From positions 2,046,001-2,110,000 of the forward strand of contig NZ_JAAMOZ010000001.1 of assembly GCF_011758645.1 (NCBI RefSeq): DNA of 64,000 nucleotides. The letters are read 5' to 3'. Shown piece after piece: positions 29,239 through 38,087 of the stretch (position 1 is its first letter; every line of letters begins with the position of its first letter). Both the position numbers and the translations under genes were made by a program. The notes under the pieces are model-generated. The model made no database searches, was not told the DNA's origin, and saw nothing but the letters and a program-made list of their open reading frames with translations. The DNA comes from Brooklawnia cerclae. Its GTDB lineage: Bacteria > Actinomycetota > Actinomycetes > Propionibacteriales > Propionibacteriaceae.

Positions 29239-30255
29239 CTACTTCGTGCAGTCGAGGATGATCTTCGGGTACTGACCCGAGTGGAAGAGTTCCACGCCTT
29301 CCAGCGCTCGGCTGAGCGGGATGACCGGGCCGATGATGTGATCCAGCGCGAGACGCGGGACCAGGTTGATGGCCCGCGGGAACAGGTCGGGATTCGTGAA
29401 GACGGTGTGGATGGAGGCCTCCTTCGAGTAGAGCTCGTAGAGGTTGAGCCCCAGTTCGTAGTCCGGCGGGTAGACGGCGAAGTAGACGACTCGCCCGCAC
29501 TTGGCCACGCTGTCCAACGCGGGACGGGCCGCACGCGGCGAGCCGGACGCCTCGAAGACGACGTCGAAGCCCAGACCGTCGGTGATCCTGGTGGCCTCGG
29601 CGACGACGTCCTGGGTCGTCGGATCGATGGCGTGACTGGCCCCGAGTTCGAGAGCCATCTGCCGCTTCGCGGCCACGGGCTCGATCACGGTGATCTTCGC
29701 CGCCCCGGACAGCAGGATGGCGTTCATGAGGATCGCGCCGATGCCGCCGATGCCTGAGATGGCCACCGTCTGCCCGTGCTTGATCGGGACGAGATCCATC
29801 GCCCGGACGGCGCAGACCGTCGGCTCGGTGATGGTGAACGACTTCAGGTCGGCGTCCGCAGGCAGCGGGAAGACGCTGTTGACCGACGTCACGTAATACT
29901 CGCTGAACCCGCCGAAAGGCGCCGCGTTGAGGCAGTACTGGGGCATGCCGCTCTTGCAGTTGCGGCACTGGCCGCACACGGCGACGGGGAAGGACGTCAC
30001 CTTGTCGCCCACCTTCAGCCCGCTCGCCTCGGTTCCGGGCCCCAGTTCCACGACGGTGCCGCTGGTCTCGTGTCCCAGAGGCATCGGCGGCTTGGCGCCC
30101 AGCACTCCCTGCGTGACCTGGTGGATGTCGGTGGCGCAGATCGAGGCGAACGCGGTCTTGACCTTCACCTCCCCCGGACCAGGTGTCGGGACGTCGACGT
30201 CCCATAGTTCGATCTCGTTCTCACGAGCGAAGTACAACGACTTCATCCCGGGCAT
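29239..30255 (-). CDS. zinc-dependent alcohol dehydrogenase, more distant member (cluster 2)
   Basis: This 338-aa medium-chain dehydrogenase has ICATDIHQVTQG (catalytic zinc Cys), GHETSG and the structural loop VCGQCRNCKSGMPQYC. The cofactor motif is GIGGIG. It differs clearly from the other two dehydrogenases in the area, so a different substrate is likely. It is first in the cluster 2 operon and divergent from the LacI regulator at 30569. ATGs at 30255 and 30246 are both usable. Confidence 0.85.
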   Translation of the reverse strand: MPGMKSLYFARENEIELWDVDVPTPGPGEVKVKTAFASICATDIHQVTQGVLGAKPPMPLGHETSGTVVELGPGTEASGLKVGDKVTSFPVAVCGQCRNCKSGMPQYCLNAAPFGGFSEYYVTSVNSVFPLPADADLKSFTITEPTVCAVRAMDLVPIKHGQTVAISGIGGIGAILMNAILLSGAAKITVIEPVAAKRQMALELGASHAIDPTTQDVVAEATRITDGLGFDVVFEASGSPRAARPALDSVAKCGRVVYFAVYPPDYELGLNLYELYSKEASIHTVFTNPDLFPRAINLVPRLALDHIIGPVIPLSRALEGVELFHSGQYPKIILDCTK

Positions 30256-30333
30256 CTCGCACTCTCTTCTTCCTCGAAAACAGCACCGTCCGCTCCATGT
30301 CACGACCTCAGGCCTTCATTGGCCTCGACTCTT

Positions 30334-30345
30334 CGAAATGTTTCG
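30334..30345. promoter_or_regulatory. probable LacI-type operator CGAAATGTTTCG
   Basis: This 12-bp site has perfect 5-bp arms (CGAAA / TTTCG) around a TG centre. It lies upstream of the dehydrogenase-led operon. An almost identical site in the other orientation is at 30540. Confidence 0.7.
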
Positions 30346-30539
30346 CAACATCTGGTCTCGGAGCGCGAGGAGAATAGGACCGCGCTCCGGAACTGTCAAC
30401 ACCGGGCACGCGCGCGGGTCGGCGAGCGTTCGAGCCGCGTCACTCACCATCACTTCCTGCCGCTGTGGGAGCCTCGCCGCTAACGATCGTCCGCGGCGAG
30501 GCTCCTCCGAGTGCGCCGCTTGACCCAGGTCTCGGAACC

Positions 30540-30551
30540 TGAAACATTTCG
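30540..30551. promoter_or_regulatory. second copy of the operator, TGAAACATTTCG
   Basis: It shares 11 of 12 bases with the reverse complement of the site at 30334 and lies directly before the AAGGAG ribosome site (30557-30562) of the regulator gene. This placement implies autoregulation. The two sites are 206 bp apart; the rest of the 313-bp gap shows no other clear signal. Confidence 0.7.
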
Positions 30552-30568
30552 GTAGGAAGGAGCCGACA

Positions 30569-31582
30569 GTGACACGCACCACTCTCAAGGACGTCGCTCA
30601 GCGGGCAGGTGTGTCGACCGCGACCGCGTCCAAGGCACTCAGCGGACGCGGCGAGATCGCCGAGCAGACACGCCAGGCCGTCGTCCAGGCCGCCGACGAT
30701 CTCGCGTACATGCCACAGCGTCGCCCAGGGGCCGAGCAGGGACGCGCGACCGCCGCCCTCATCACCGACTCGATCGACTCCTACTACGGCGTCGAGATCC
30801 TGCGCGGACTGGTCGAGGAAGGCTTCCGGAGAGGCATCGACATCGTCCCCCACATCGAATCCCATCAATCGCCCCAACGGCTGTCGGCGATCGAGTGGGA
30901 ACGCGCCTACCTGCGCCCGGCGACCATCGGAATCGTGACAGTCGTGTACGCGGTGGAGGGCCCGGTGTTCGAGGTCGCGCGCAGGCGCAGGATCCCGGTC
31001 ATCGCCATCGATCCCTACCTCATCTCACGGAACGCCACCGTCACCATCAGCTCGACGAACTGGGAGGGCGGCCGGACCGCCACGGAGCACCTCATCGATC
31101 TCGGGCATCGCAGGATCGCCCTCATCAACGGGACCCCCAGCTTCATCCCGGGCATCGACAGGTACCACGGCTACCGCGCAGGCCTGGCCGATGCCGGGAT
31201 CGAGCCGGACGACTCCCTCCTCTTCGACGGCCAGTACACGTTCGGATCGGGCTTCGACGCCGCCGAGCGCATCCTGGAACTGCCGAACCGTCCGACCGCG
31301 GTCTTCGCCCTGAGCGACCGCATGGCGCTGGGCGCGATCCGGGCCTTCGAGTCCCACGGTGTGCGCGTCCCGGCGGACATCTCGGTCATCGGCTTCGACA
31401 ACTCGCCGGGCACCGAACTCATGACGCCCGCACTGACCACCATCCGCCAGCCGATGGCCGACATGGGCCGACTCGCCGTCCAGGTACTCCAGAACATCGC
31501 GGCCGGCAATCCCAGTCACCTGCAGCGCATCAAGCTGGCGGCCACGCTCGTGGTCAGGTCGAGCACCGCGCCGCCCCGGTGA
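30569..31582 (+). CDS. LacI-family transcriptional regulator (cluster 2)
   Basis: This 337-aa regulator has a textbook LacI helix-turn-helix (TTLKDVAQRAGVSTATASKA, residues 4-23) and a sugar-binding domain with the C-terminal IRQPMADMGRLAVQ. The GTG at 30569 follows AAGGAG. It is divergent from the cluster 2 operon with matching palindromes near both starts. It converges with larC only 12 bp away. Confidence 0.93.
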   Translation: MTRTTLKDVAQRAGVSTATASKALSGRGEIAEQTRQAVVQAADDLAYMPQRRPGAEQGRATAALITDSIDSYYGVEILRGLVEEGFRRGIDIVPHIESHQSPQRLSAIEWERAYLRPATIGIVTVVYAVEGPVFEVARRRRIPVIAIDPYLISRNATVTISSTNWEGGRTATEHLIDLGHRRIALINGTPSFIPGIDRYHGYRAGLADAGIEPDDSLLFDGQYTFGSGFDAAERILELPNRPTAVFALSDRMALGAIRAFESHGVRVPADISVIGFDNSPGTELMTPALTTIRQPMADMGRLAVQVLQNIAAGNPSHLQRIKLAATLVVRSSTAPPR

Positions 31583-31594
31583 TCGGGGCGCGTC

Positions 31595-32944
31595 TCAGCT
31601 CGATCCCTCCACCCGTCGTCGTGCCTCGTCCAGAGTCACACCCTCGTCGCGCGCGAGCGTGGCGAGGTCGTCGTACTCGGCCTTGGCCCGCGTGACGCCC
31701 CATCCCGAGGCGCGCTTCACTCGCACGGTCCGCTCGCCGACCCGCCTGTCCTCCACCGCTCGCTCCAGCGTCCACCGGTCGTGCGGCGTGCCGCGCACAC
31801 CGAGCGTGCTGGTGTGCCGGAACAGCGTCGCGATCAGGTCGTCCCGGCGCGACAGGTCGCACAGGCACGACAACACCACTGCCGGGCGCCCCTTCTTCAT
31901 TCCGATCGGGGATGTCCAGACATCGAGCGCGCCCGCCGCGAACAGTTCCTCGACGGCGAACCCGATGGCCTCCCCGGTCATGTCGTCCAGATTCACGGCC
32001 AGCTCGATGACGGTCCCGGGGCCTCCCGCATGCCCTCCGAGCATCGCTCGCACGCAGTTCGCCGCCGCAAAGTCCTTGGAGCCCATGCCATAGCCGATCC
32101 GCTCCACAGCCATCGTCGGTTGTGGCTCGAACCTGTCGACGAAATGCCGCAAAAGGGCCGCACCGGTCGGCGTACAGAGCTCGCCGCGGATCTCGCCGCC
32201 GTAGGTCGGTATCCCGCGCAGCAGATACGCGGTGGCGGGAGCCGGCACCGGGACGAGCCCGTGGGCACACCACACCTGACCGCTGCCCACGTGCACCGGG
32301 GACGCGACGACCTCGTCGGGCGACAGCTCGTGCATGAGTAGGCTCACCCCCACCACGTCCGCGATCGCGTCCAGCGTCCCGACCTCGTGGAAGTGCACCT
32401 CGTCGACCGGGCGACGGTGCACGTGTGCCTCCGCCTCCGCGATGAGCTGGTAGACGGCCAGGGCGTCGTCCCGTACCTCCTCGGGCAGGCCGAGACCCGA
32501 GATGATCTCGCTCACCGCGGGCAGGCTCGAGTGGGTGTGGGTGTGGCTCTGTGCGCCCGGGTCGTGGTGATGATCCGGCGCGCCGTCGTGCTCGTGGTGG
32601 TCGTGATCGTGGCGGTCACCCTGGTCGTAGTGGTCATGTTCGTGGTGATCGTGATCATCGTGACGCGTGTGCTCGTGACCGTGGTGGTGCACGTCGTGGT
32701 CGCCATGATCGTGAACGTCCACGGCGTCGAGGCTCTGTTCCTCCCGGCCGCCGACCAGGACGCGCATGTGGGTGCCCGCGATGCCGCACTTCTCGGATGC
32801 CAGTGCCTCGATCTCGACACCGGCGACCGTCAACCCGCTCAACCCGGCGAGGAATCCTCGCTTGTCGTCCGCCAGTTCGTAGAGGGCACCCATGAGCATG
32901 TCACCCGCGGCGCCCATGCCGCAGTCGAGGTACAGGATGGTCAC
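31595..32944 (-). CDS. larC: LarC, nickel-pincer cofactor metal insertase
   Basis: This 449-aa protein makes the CTP-dependent nickel insertion into the pyridinium-3,5-bisthiocarboxylic acid mononucleotide cofactor. The N-terminus [17 protein letters not shown] is typical of the family. A strongly His/Asp-rich insert at about residues 78-138 is a likely nickel store. LarC1 and LarC2 parts are in one uninterrupted frame, whereas some lactobacilli need a frameshift. The GTG at 32944 overlaps the larB stop (GTGA); the frame extends upstream but inside larB. Confidence 0.95.
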   Translation of the reverse strand: MTILYLDCGMGAAGDMLMGALYELADDKRGFLAGLSGLTVAGVEIEALASEKCGIAGTHMRVLVGGREEQSLDAVDVHDHGDHDVHHHGHEHTRHDDHDHHEHDHYDQGDRHDHDHHEHDGAPDHHHDPGAQSHTHTHSSLPAVSEIISGLGLPEEVRDDALAVYQLIAEAEAHVHRRPVDEVHFHEVGTLDAIADVVGVSLLMHELSPDEVVASPVHVGSGQVWCAHGLVPVPAPATAYLLRGIPTYGGEIRGELCTPTGAALLRHFVDRFEPQPTMAVERIGYGMGSKDFAAANCVRAMLGGHAGGPGTVIELAVNLDDMTGEAIGFAVEELFAAGALDVWTSPIGMKKGRPAVVLSCLCDLSRRDDLIATLFRHTSTLGVRGTPHDRWTLERAVEDRRVGERTVRVKRASGWGVTRAKAEYDDLATLARDEGVTLDEARRRVEGSS

Positions 32945-33708
32945 GAGCCCGACCTCCGGTGATTGATCATGCTGGCCAGATACCCGGCGCCGAATCCGTT
33001 GTCGATGTTCACCACGCTCACGCCGCTGGCGCACGAGTTCAGCATCGTCAACAGCGCGGCCACCCCACCGAACGAGGCTCCGTAGCCGACGCTCGTGGGC
33101 ACCGCGATCACCGGGCAATCGGCCAGCCCGCCGACGACACTCGCCAGCGCGCCCTCCATACCCGCGATCGCGATCACCACTTCGGCCCGCATGATCTCCT
33201 CAGTGTGCGCCAGCAGGCGATGCAGGCCTGAGACACCGACGTCGTACACACGCGTCACCTGGTTGCCGAGAGCTTCGGCGGTCACGGCGGCCTCCTCGGC
33301 GACGGACTGATCGCTCGTCCCCGCCGTGACCACGACCACCGTTCCCGAGCCGTCGGCCTTCGGGCCTTCTCCCACGACCGCGATCCTGCCGAGTTCGGAG
33401 TACTCGACCGGCAGCGCCGCTCCGATGGCCTCCGCCGTCTCGGGGCCGATCCTGGTGACGAGGATCGTCCGTTGCCCTCGCTCCCACATGGCCGAGGCGA
33501 TCCGCGTGATCTGATCGACGGTCTTCCCCGCCCCGTAGATGACCTCCGCGACCCCTTGCCGGACGCCGCGATGGTCGTCCAACGTGGCGAAGCCAAGATC
33601 CGTGAACGGCGCCATGCGCAGCCGGAGCAGAGCGTCGTCCACACTCGATCTGCCCTCGGCCACCTCCTGGAGCAGCCGCCGGACCTCGGCCTGATCCACG
33701 CCGCTCAC
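32941..33708 (-). CDS. larB: LarB, pyridinium-3,5-biscarboxylic acid mononucleotide synthase
   Basis: This 255-aa enzyme carboxylates and hydrolyses nicotinic acid adenine dinucleotide in the first step of the nickel-pincer pathway. The PurE-like C-terminal half contains [15 protein letters not shown] and [14 protein letters not shown]. It overlaps larE and larC by four bases on each side, so the three are translationally coupled. Confidence 0.95.
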   Translation of the reverse strand: MSGVDQAEVRRLLQEVAEGRSSVDDALLRLRMAPFTDLGFATLDDHRGVRQGVAEVIYGAGKTVDQITRIASAMWERGQRTILVTRIGPETAEAIGAALPVEYSELGRIAVVGEGPKADGSGTVVVVTAGTSDQSVAEEAAVTAEALGNQVTRVYDVGVSGLHRLLAHTEEIMRAEVVIAIAGMEGALASVVGGLADCPVIAVPTSVGYGASFGGVAALLTMLNSCASGVSVVNIDNGFGAGYLASMINHRRSGS

Positions 33709-34472
33709 CTGCCGGCGAGGTCGAGCAGGACCACCGAGAAGTGCGGTTTCAAGGCCTCGGTGATCTCCTGCCGCAGTGTGATCGCCTGGGACATCTGGTC
33801 GACCGGCACCTGGACGCGGGCGTAGTCCCCGTCCAGCCGGACGCGCACGTCGCTGAAACCGAGGCCGCGCAGCGCCGCCTCGGCGCCCTCGACGCGCCGG
33901 AGGTTGTCGAAGGTGATCTCGATACCCGTGGGCACGCGGCTCGCCAGGCAGGCGTATGCGGGCTTGTCCCAGGTGAACAGGCCGGCCTCGTGCGACAGAT
34001 CACGGATCCGTTGCTTGGTGAGACCCGCCTCGCGCAACGGCGAACGCACCTCCAGTTGAGCGAGGGCCTTCATGCCCGGACGATCGGACGCGTCGTCGCT
34101 CGCGTTGGTGCCGTCCACCATCACGGTGAACCCGTCCTCGCTCGCCCGGGTCGCGATCAGCTGGAAAGTGCCGAGCTTGCAGAAATAGCACCGGTTCGAG
34201 GGGTTCGAGGCGATCGATCTGACGGCCAACGCGTCACGTTCGAGGACGATGAGCTCGACGTTCAGCTCATCGGTCAGCCGCACGGCATCGTTGAACTCGA
34301 ACTGCGAAGTCAGGGCGGTCTTCACGTAGTAGGGCTTGATGTCGGCACCGCAGGCGAGCCCCGCGTACAGCAGATAGGACGAGTCCACCCCACCCGAGAA
34401 ACCGAGTGCGACATGCCGATTCCGGTCGAAGAACTCCGCCAGGCCCGCGTCGACGGCCACCGTGGTCGTCAC
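33705..34472 (-). CDS. larE: LarE, pincer-cofactor sulfur transferase
   Basis: This 255-aa PP-loop ATPase (SGGVDS, residues 26-31) thiolates the biscarboxylate. The cysteines C95 and C98 (CYFC) and C175 (YACLASR) match the three-cysteine arrangement reported for [4Fe-4S] LarE enzymes. Single-cysteine LarE instead sacrifices its own sulfur. The GTG at 34472 overlaps the stop of the small membrane gene upstream. Confidence 0.94.
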   Translation of the reverse strand: MTTTVAVDAGLAEFFDRNRHVALGFSGGVDSSYLLYAGLACGADIKPYYVKTALTSQFEFNDAVRLTDELNVELIVLERDALAVRSIASNPSNRCYFCKLGTFQLIATRASEDGFTVMVDGTNASDDASDRPGMKALAQLEVRSPLREAGLTKQRIRDLSHEAGLFTWDKPAYACLASRVPTGIEITFDNLRRVEGAEAALRGLGFSDVRVRLDGDYARVQVPVDQMSQAITLRQEITEALKPHFSVVLLDLAGR

Positions 34473-34750
34473 CGCACCGCCTCCACTCCGCGGCGCCCGA
34501 GGCGGGCCACCACGGCCCACATCGCCAGGCCGGCAGCCACGACTAGGAGCCCAAGAAGGGCATCGGACGTTCCCAGATCCAGTGGCGGCTCGCCGGCGAT
34601 CGCACTGGCGACCACGTCCACCGACCACATGAGCGCGGCGCCCCAATAGGTCAGGACGAGCACACCGAGGCGAGCGGCGCGAAGCGCCGGGCTGCGCCAC
34701 CACAGCCAGGTGGTGACGACGGCGGCGGCAATCGTGATGATCCAGCACAT
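34469..34750 (-). CDS. small membrane protein in the lar operon
   Basis: This 93-aa protein has three predicted membrane helices (near residues 1-18, 25-45 and 62-85) and a positively charged end. It overlaps larE by four bases and is therefore made with it. I do not recognise a family. Nickel or lactate transport support is a guess from location. Confidence 0.6.
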   Translation of the reverse strand: MCWIITIAAAVVTTWLWWRSPALRAARLGVLVLTYWGAALMWSVDVVASAIAGEPPLDLGTSDALLGLLVVAAGLAMWAVVARLGRRGVEAVR

Positions 34751-34754
34751 GCCG

Positions 34755-35132
34755 TCAGTTCACCGCCGTCTCGACGTGAGCAGCTGCTTTCGCACGACGC
34801 GTGCTGACGGCAACCATGATCGCCCACACCGCCGTGACGAGGACAGCCATGGACACCCCGACTGTTGCCATCTCGTGGAGCATCTCGCTGGTCGCGACCG
34901 GACTGTTCATCGCGGTGAGGAAGGGAGGCCATGGCACCACTTCCCCGTGCCAGATGTGCTCAATGGCCAGAAGGAAGCTGCCGCCCCACAACAGGTTCGA
35001 CAGCCACGCGAGAGCCTGCGGCCAGAACACCCCCCCGAACTCCTGCTGCTCAGAACCCTGCCGCTTGGCCACACGCCGTCGGATCACAGTGACGACAACC
35101 GCTTCCGCGGCCGGCACCAGAAAACAAGCCAT
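34755..35132 (-). CDS. membrane protein at the head of the lar operon
   Basis: This 125-aa protein begins MACFLVPAAEAVVVTVI and has three helices plus a WLSNLLWGGSFLLAIEHIWHGE segment with histidines. The ATG at 35132 follows AGAGG; the frame extends further upstream without support. It lies four bases from the next small membrane gene. The pair may form a small transporter or sensor for the lar pathway; no established function. Confidence 0.55.
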   Translation of the reverse strand: MACFLVPAAEAVVVTVIRRRVAKRQGSEQQEFGGVFWPQALAWLSNLLWGGSFLLAIEHIWHGEVVPWPPFLTAMNSPVATSEMLHEMATVGVSMAVLVTAVWAIMVAVSTRRAKAAAHVETAVN

Positions 35133-35376
35133 TGCGCTCAACCTCTCATTCGCACCAGAACGGCACAGCCCGATCACGCGAACGCGAGCCGACGCTGGCA
35201 ACGACCTCGCCACAACCTTCATGAATGTGGCGACGACCTATTCGCTACCGCCCTGGTCTTGCCTGACGAAGAAGCAGCTTCAGCCGCATCCGCTGGTCCT
35301 GCCAACGGCTTTTCGCCTACAGGATAGTTGCCCAGCAGGGCTTCGTCCACACGCGGCACGAGCCGACGCGGCCGGA

Positions 35377-35457
35377 ACGCAAGAGAATCTGACGCCAGAT
35401 ATCACCTTGGACGGTATCCAGGCCGAAATCGCGATCCGCCGTCAGATTCTCTTGCGT
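35377..35457. repeat. perfect 18-bp inverted repeat, 45-bp spacer
   Basis: ACGCAAGAGAATCTGACG (35377-35394) is repeated in perfect inverse at 35440-35457. The 81-bp unit lies in the 334-bp gap between the lar operon head and the DUF3842 gene. It could be a terminal-inverted-repeat mini-element or a long hairpin. The rest of the gap shows no gene. Confidence 0.85.
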
Positions 35458-35466
35458 CGCGCCTGA

Positions 35467-35871
35467 CTACAGCGCCCCGATCGCCACGACAGCCTCCTCG
35501 ATGAGGCTCGCCATCGAGGCATCCGTGCTCAGGCCGACGATCACGTTGTCGCATCGGTTCATGGGGATGAGCACCCGTACGGCCTCGCTTTGACCGATGG
35601 CCACTGCCATAGCCGGGGTTATCTCGCCGATGAGGGAATCGGCGACGACGATGCCGACCGGCCCGGCGATCACGTCCGCACGCCTGCTGCTGGCGACGAC
35701 GGCGTTCTCCCCCGTCGCGGCGCGGTCGGCGCCCGCCCGCAGCATCGCATTGGTCGCCGAGACATTGGTGCCGATCGCCGTTACCTCATGGTCGGGGTAC
35801 GCGGCCTTAATCGCGGTGACCAGCTGCTTGCCTATGCCGCCACCCTGGCCGTCGACCACCAGGATCCTCAT
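35467..35871 (-). CDS. DUF3842 family protein
   Basis: This 134-aa protein starts MRILVVDGQGGGIGKQLVTA, with a glycine-rich nucleotide-type loop, and continues as a small Rossmann-like domain. This matches DUF3842, a family without known function. The ATG at 35871 follows GAGGAGGG; the open frame extends 28 codons further upstream. It is the last host gene before the prophage junction. Confidence 0.8.
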   Translation of the reverse strand: MRILVVDGQGGGIGKQLVTAIKAAYPDHEVTAIGTNVSATNAMLRAGADRAATGENAVVASSRRADVIAGPVGIVVADSLIGEITPAMAVAIGQSEAVRVLIPMNRCDNVIVGLSTDASMASLIEEAVVAIGAL

Positions 35872-35988
35872 CGTCCCGCCCTCCTCATGTGTTCTCTGCG
35901 CGTGCATCACAAGCTCCAACGACGGCACGTCATAGGCGTCGAACGATTCCGACAACGACGGACAACAGCGGACCGGCCTCTGACAAGT

Positions 35989-36038
35989 TGGTCGGGGCGA
36001 CAGGACTCGAACCTGCGGTCTCCTGCTCCCAAAGCAGG
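35989..36038 (-). other. attL: 3' fragment of tRNA-Pro(TGG) at the prophage left end
   Basis: Read on the minus strand, CCTGCTTTGGGAGCAGG forms a complete anticodon arm with TGG. It is followed by the T arm GCAGGTTCGAGTCCTGT, the acceptor 3' side and CCA. The D arm and 5' acceptor strand are absent. The integrase starts 48 bp away. The phage therefore integrated into a tRNA-Pro gene, and the restored complete tRNA should lie at the right end, outside the window. Confidence 0.88.
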
Positions 36039-36085
36039 TTCCAGCCCTAGTCGTGCCCGTGCGGTAAATCCTGGGTAAATCCCGA

Positions 36086-37162
36086 TCACCCTTTCAGCAC
36101 CCGCCGATTCATCCGATCGGACACCGCGTCCAGCCCAGAATCCCAGAGGTGACCGTAAACGTCCAGCGTGGTCGTCGCGGACTTGTGCCCCGCCATGCGC
36201 TGCACCGCCTTGACGTCCGCGCCGTCGGCGATCGCCCACGAGATCGCCGTGTGCCGCAGATCGTGGATGCGCAGCTCCGAATCGTCCATGCCGGACGCCT
36301 TGAGCGCCTTCGTCCACGCCCGCGCCCGGAAGGTGTCCTTCCTGATCCTGTGTCCGAGCGGCGTCACGAACAGCGGATCGGTCTTCGGCCTGTCGAGATT
36401 CAGCATTGCCACCACCTTCGCAGGAACGGGCACGTCACGCGGCCTCTCGGACTTCGAGACGACGATTCGAGCCCTCCACACATCTTTTCCCTTGACCTTG
36501 CGCCGCACGACGCTGCCGACGTCGAGCGCCACCACCTCGCCGATGCGCGCTGCGGTGGTCGCCATGAACCAGATCATCGGCGCGTACCAGCCATCTAGCC
36601 GCTTGTCCGCGCGACGGTCCCGCCCCCAACCGTGACAGTTGGACGCGATCGCTCCAACCTGCTCCCGTGTCAGATAGACGGGCTCGTGAGGCTCCTCTGC
36701 CGGAGTCGTCAGGTCGACGCACGGAGAGGTCTCGATGGACTTGCGCCGCACCGCGATGGCCATCGCTCCCCCGAGACACTGCGAGAGCTTGTGCAGCCGG
36801 GACGGCGAGCCCGTCTCCGCGTTGAGCCATGCCTGGACGGCGGACTGCTCCACATCGGCCACCAGCATGCTCCCCCACCTGCTGCGGACGGCGCGAGCAG
36901 CGTCCCTCGCAGCCTCGACGCTCTTCGGCGCGAGGCTCCGTTTGGACTCCAGCCACAGGTCGATCATGTCGCCCACGGTGTCGCTGGACTTCGGCGTCGG
37001 CGGCCCGTCGGCGATCCGCCGGGCGTTGACGTACTCCGCCTCCCTGTAGGTGCGGTGCGACGTGTCTCGGTAGCCCTCGACGCGCACGCGGTACCGCATG
37101 CCCCGGCCGTGACGCTTGGTCGGAGTGCCGTCCTTGCGTGTCCACAGGTCGTCGATGGCCAT
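36086..37162 (-). CDS. int: phage tyrosine integrase
   Basis: This 358-aa tyrosine recombinase has an N-terminal arm-binding domain, a SAM-like core-binding domain (about 60-150) and a catalytic domain. Catalytic residues are visible in TAARIGEV (Arg), HDLRHT (His-x-x-Arg), the GHKS segment (His) and LDVYGH (Tyr nucleophile). It lies next to the tRNA-Pro attachment site and drives integration and, with an excision factor, excision. Confidence 0.96.
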   Translation of the reverse strand: MAIDDLWTRKDGTPTKRHGRGMRYRVRVEGYRDTSHRTYREAEYVNARRIADGPPTPKSSDTVGDMIDLWLESKRSLAPKSVEAARDAARAVRSRWGSMLVADVEQSAVQAWLNAETGSPSRLHKLSQCLGGAMAIAVRRKSIETSPCVDLTTPAEEPHEPVYLTREQVGAIASNCHGWGRDRRADKRLDGWYAPMIWFMATTAARIGEVVALDVGSVVRRKVKGKDVWRARIVVSKSERPRDVPVPAKVVAMLNLDRPKTDPLFVTPLGHRIRKDTFRARAWTKALKASGMDDSELRIHDLRHTAISWAIADGADVKAVQRMAGHKSATTTLDVYGHLWDSGLDAVSDRMNRRVLKG

Positions 37163-37168
37163 CGGATA

Positions 37169-37678
37169 CTAGTCGTCGAGGTATGCCGACGTGACCCGCT
37201 GCGCCTTCGCGCCGTCCAGGTCCATCGTCACGGTGCACGACCACTGGGTGCGAATCAGCGCGCCGAAGCTGTTCTGTGCGTCCACCGCCCCGCTCACTCG
37301 CGCCTCACTGCCGGACCACAGCACCGATTCATCGTCGAACTCGGCGGTCCTGGGGGCTTTGAGCTGGTCCTTGATAGCGTCGCGGCATGCGACGATCGCG
37401 GCGGCCCTCGCATCGTCCTGCCTGTCGCCGACACTCTTGGGCTTCGACGATGTGACCGCGAAGACGATGATCGCAGCCAGCACCAGCACCCCGAACAGCG
37501 AGATGAGGAAGATGCGGTTGAACTTCCTCCCCCTCTCCCAGCGTTCCATCAGCGTGAGAACGCGGGCGCGTTCGTCCAGGCACTCGTCCTCCGTGATCTG
37601 TCCAGACGCCGCCATGCGATCCAGCGCCGCGAGATACTCCCTCGCCTCCGCGTCGTTCGTGATCCTGTCGCTAGCCAT
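37169..37678 (-). CDS. membrane protein with SHOCT-like N-terminus
   Basis: This 169-aa protein has a cytoplasmic helical part (LAALDRMAASGQITEDEC) like SHOCT or DUF1707-type segments, one membrane helix (about 56-76), and an extracytoplasmic domain with two cysteines. Expressed with the lysogeny genes, it may alter the host surface or exclude other phages. That is inference from position. Confidence 0.55.
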   Translation of the reverse strand: MASDRITNDAEAREYLAALDRMAASGQITEDECLDERARVLTLMERWERGRKFNRIFLISLFGVLVLAAIIVFAVTSSKPKSVGDRQDDARAAAIVACRDAIKDQLKAPRTAEFDDESVLWSGSEARVSGAVDAQNSFGALIRTQWSCTVTMDLDGAKAQRVTSAYLDD

Positions 37679-38084
37679 CGCCCAATCTCCTTGTCAGGTA
37701 AGCCCTCTCGGCCGGATGCAAGTGCTCCAGCCGTATCAGAAGGGTCTCACAGTCCACCCACAGCTCGTCGGCGGCCTCGTCCACATCGTGCGCCCACGCG
37801 AGGGCCTCGCCCAGGTCGTGGATGTCGATCAACAGGCGGGCGGCTGCGTCCTCGACTGCGGATTCCTCCCGGGCTGCGAGCACCGGCTCGTCCGGCGCCG
37901 GCCCCCGCATGGCGTGCACGAGTTCATGGGTGAGGGCTGACCGGCGCTGCGCCTGCCCGAGTCGGCAGTCGATCGTGACCGTGCGCGTTCCCCAGCACGT
38001 CTCACCCCACTGTCCGGGCGGGAGCGGGCGCATCTCAAGCGTCCACGCCTCCTGGTCTCGGAGCGCCCGCCACGGGTGCCACAT
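37671..38084 (-). CDS. ImmA/IrrE-like metallopeptidase
   Basis: This 137-aa protein has the zinc-peptidase motif HELVH (53-57) with a downstream Glu in EESAVEDAAARLL. ImmA-type proteins cleave the partner phage repressor to trigger induction. The repressor gene is three bases upstream, so an ImmR/ImmA-style switch is likely instead of RecA-driven self-cleavage. Confidence 0.8.
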   Translation of the reverse strand: MWHPWRALRDQEAWTLEMRPLPPGQWGETCWGTRTVTIDCRLGQAQRRSALTHELVHAMRGPAPDEPVLAAREESAVEDAAARLLIDIHDLGEALAWAHDVDEAADELWVDCETLLIRLEHLHPAERAYLTRRLGDG

Positions 38085-38087
38085 GGA

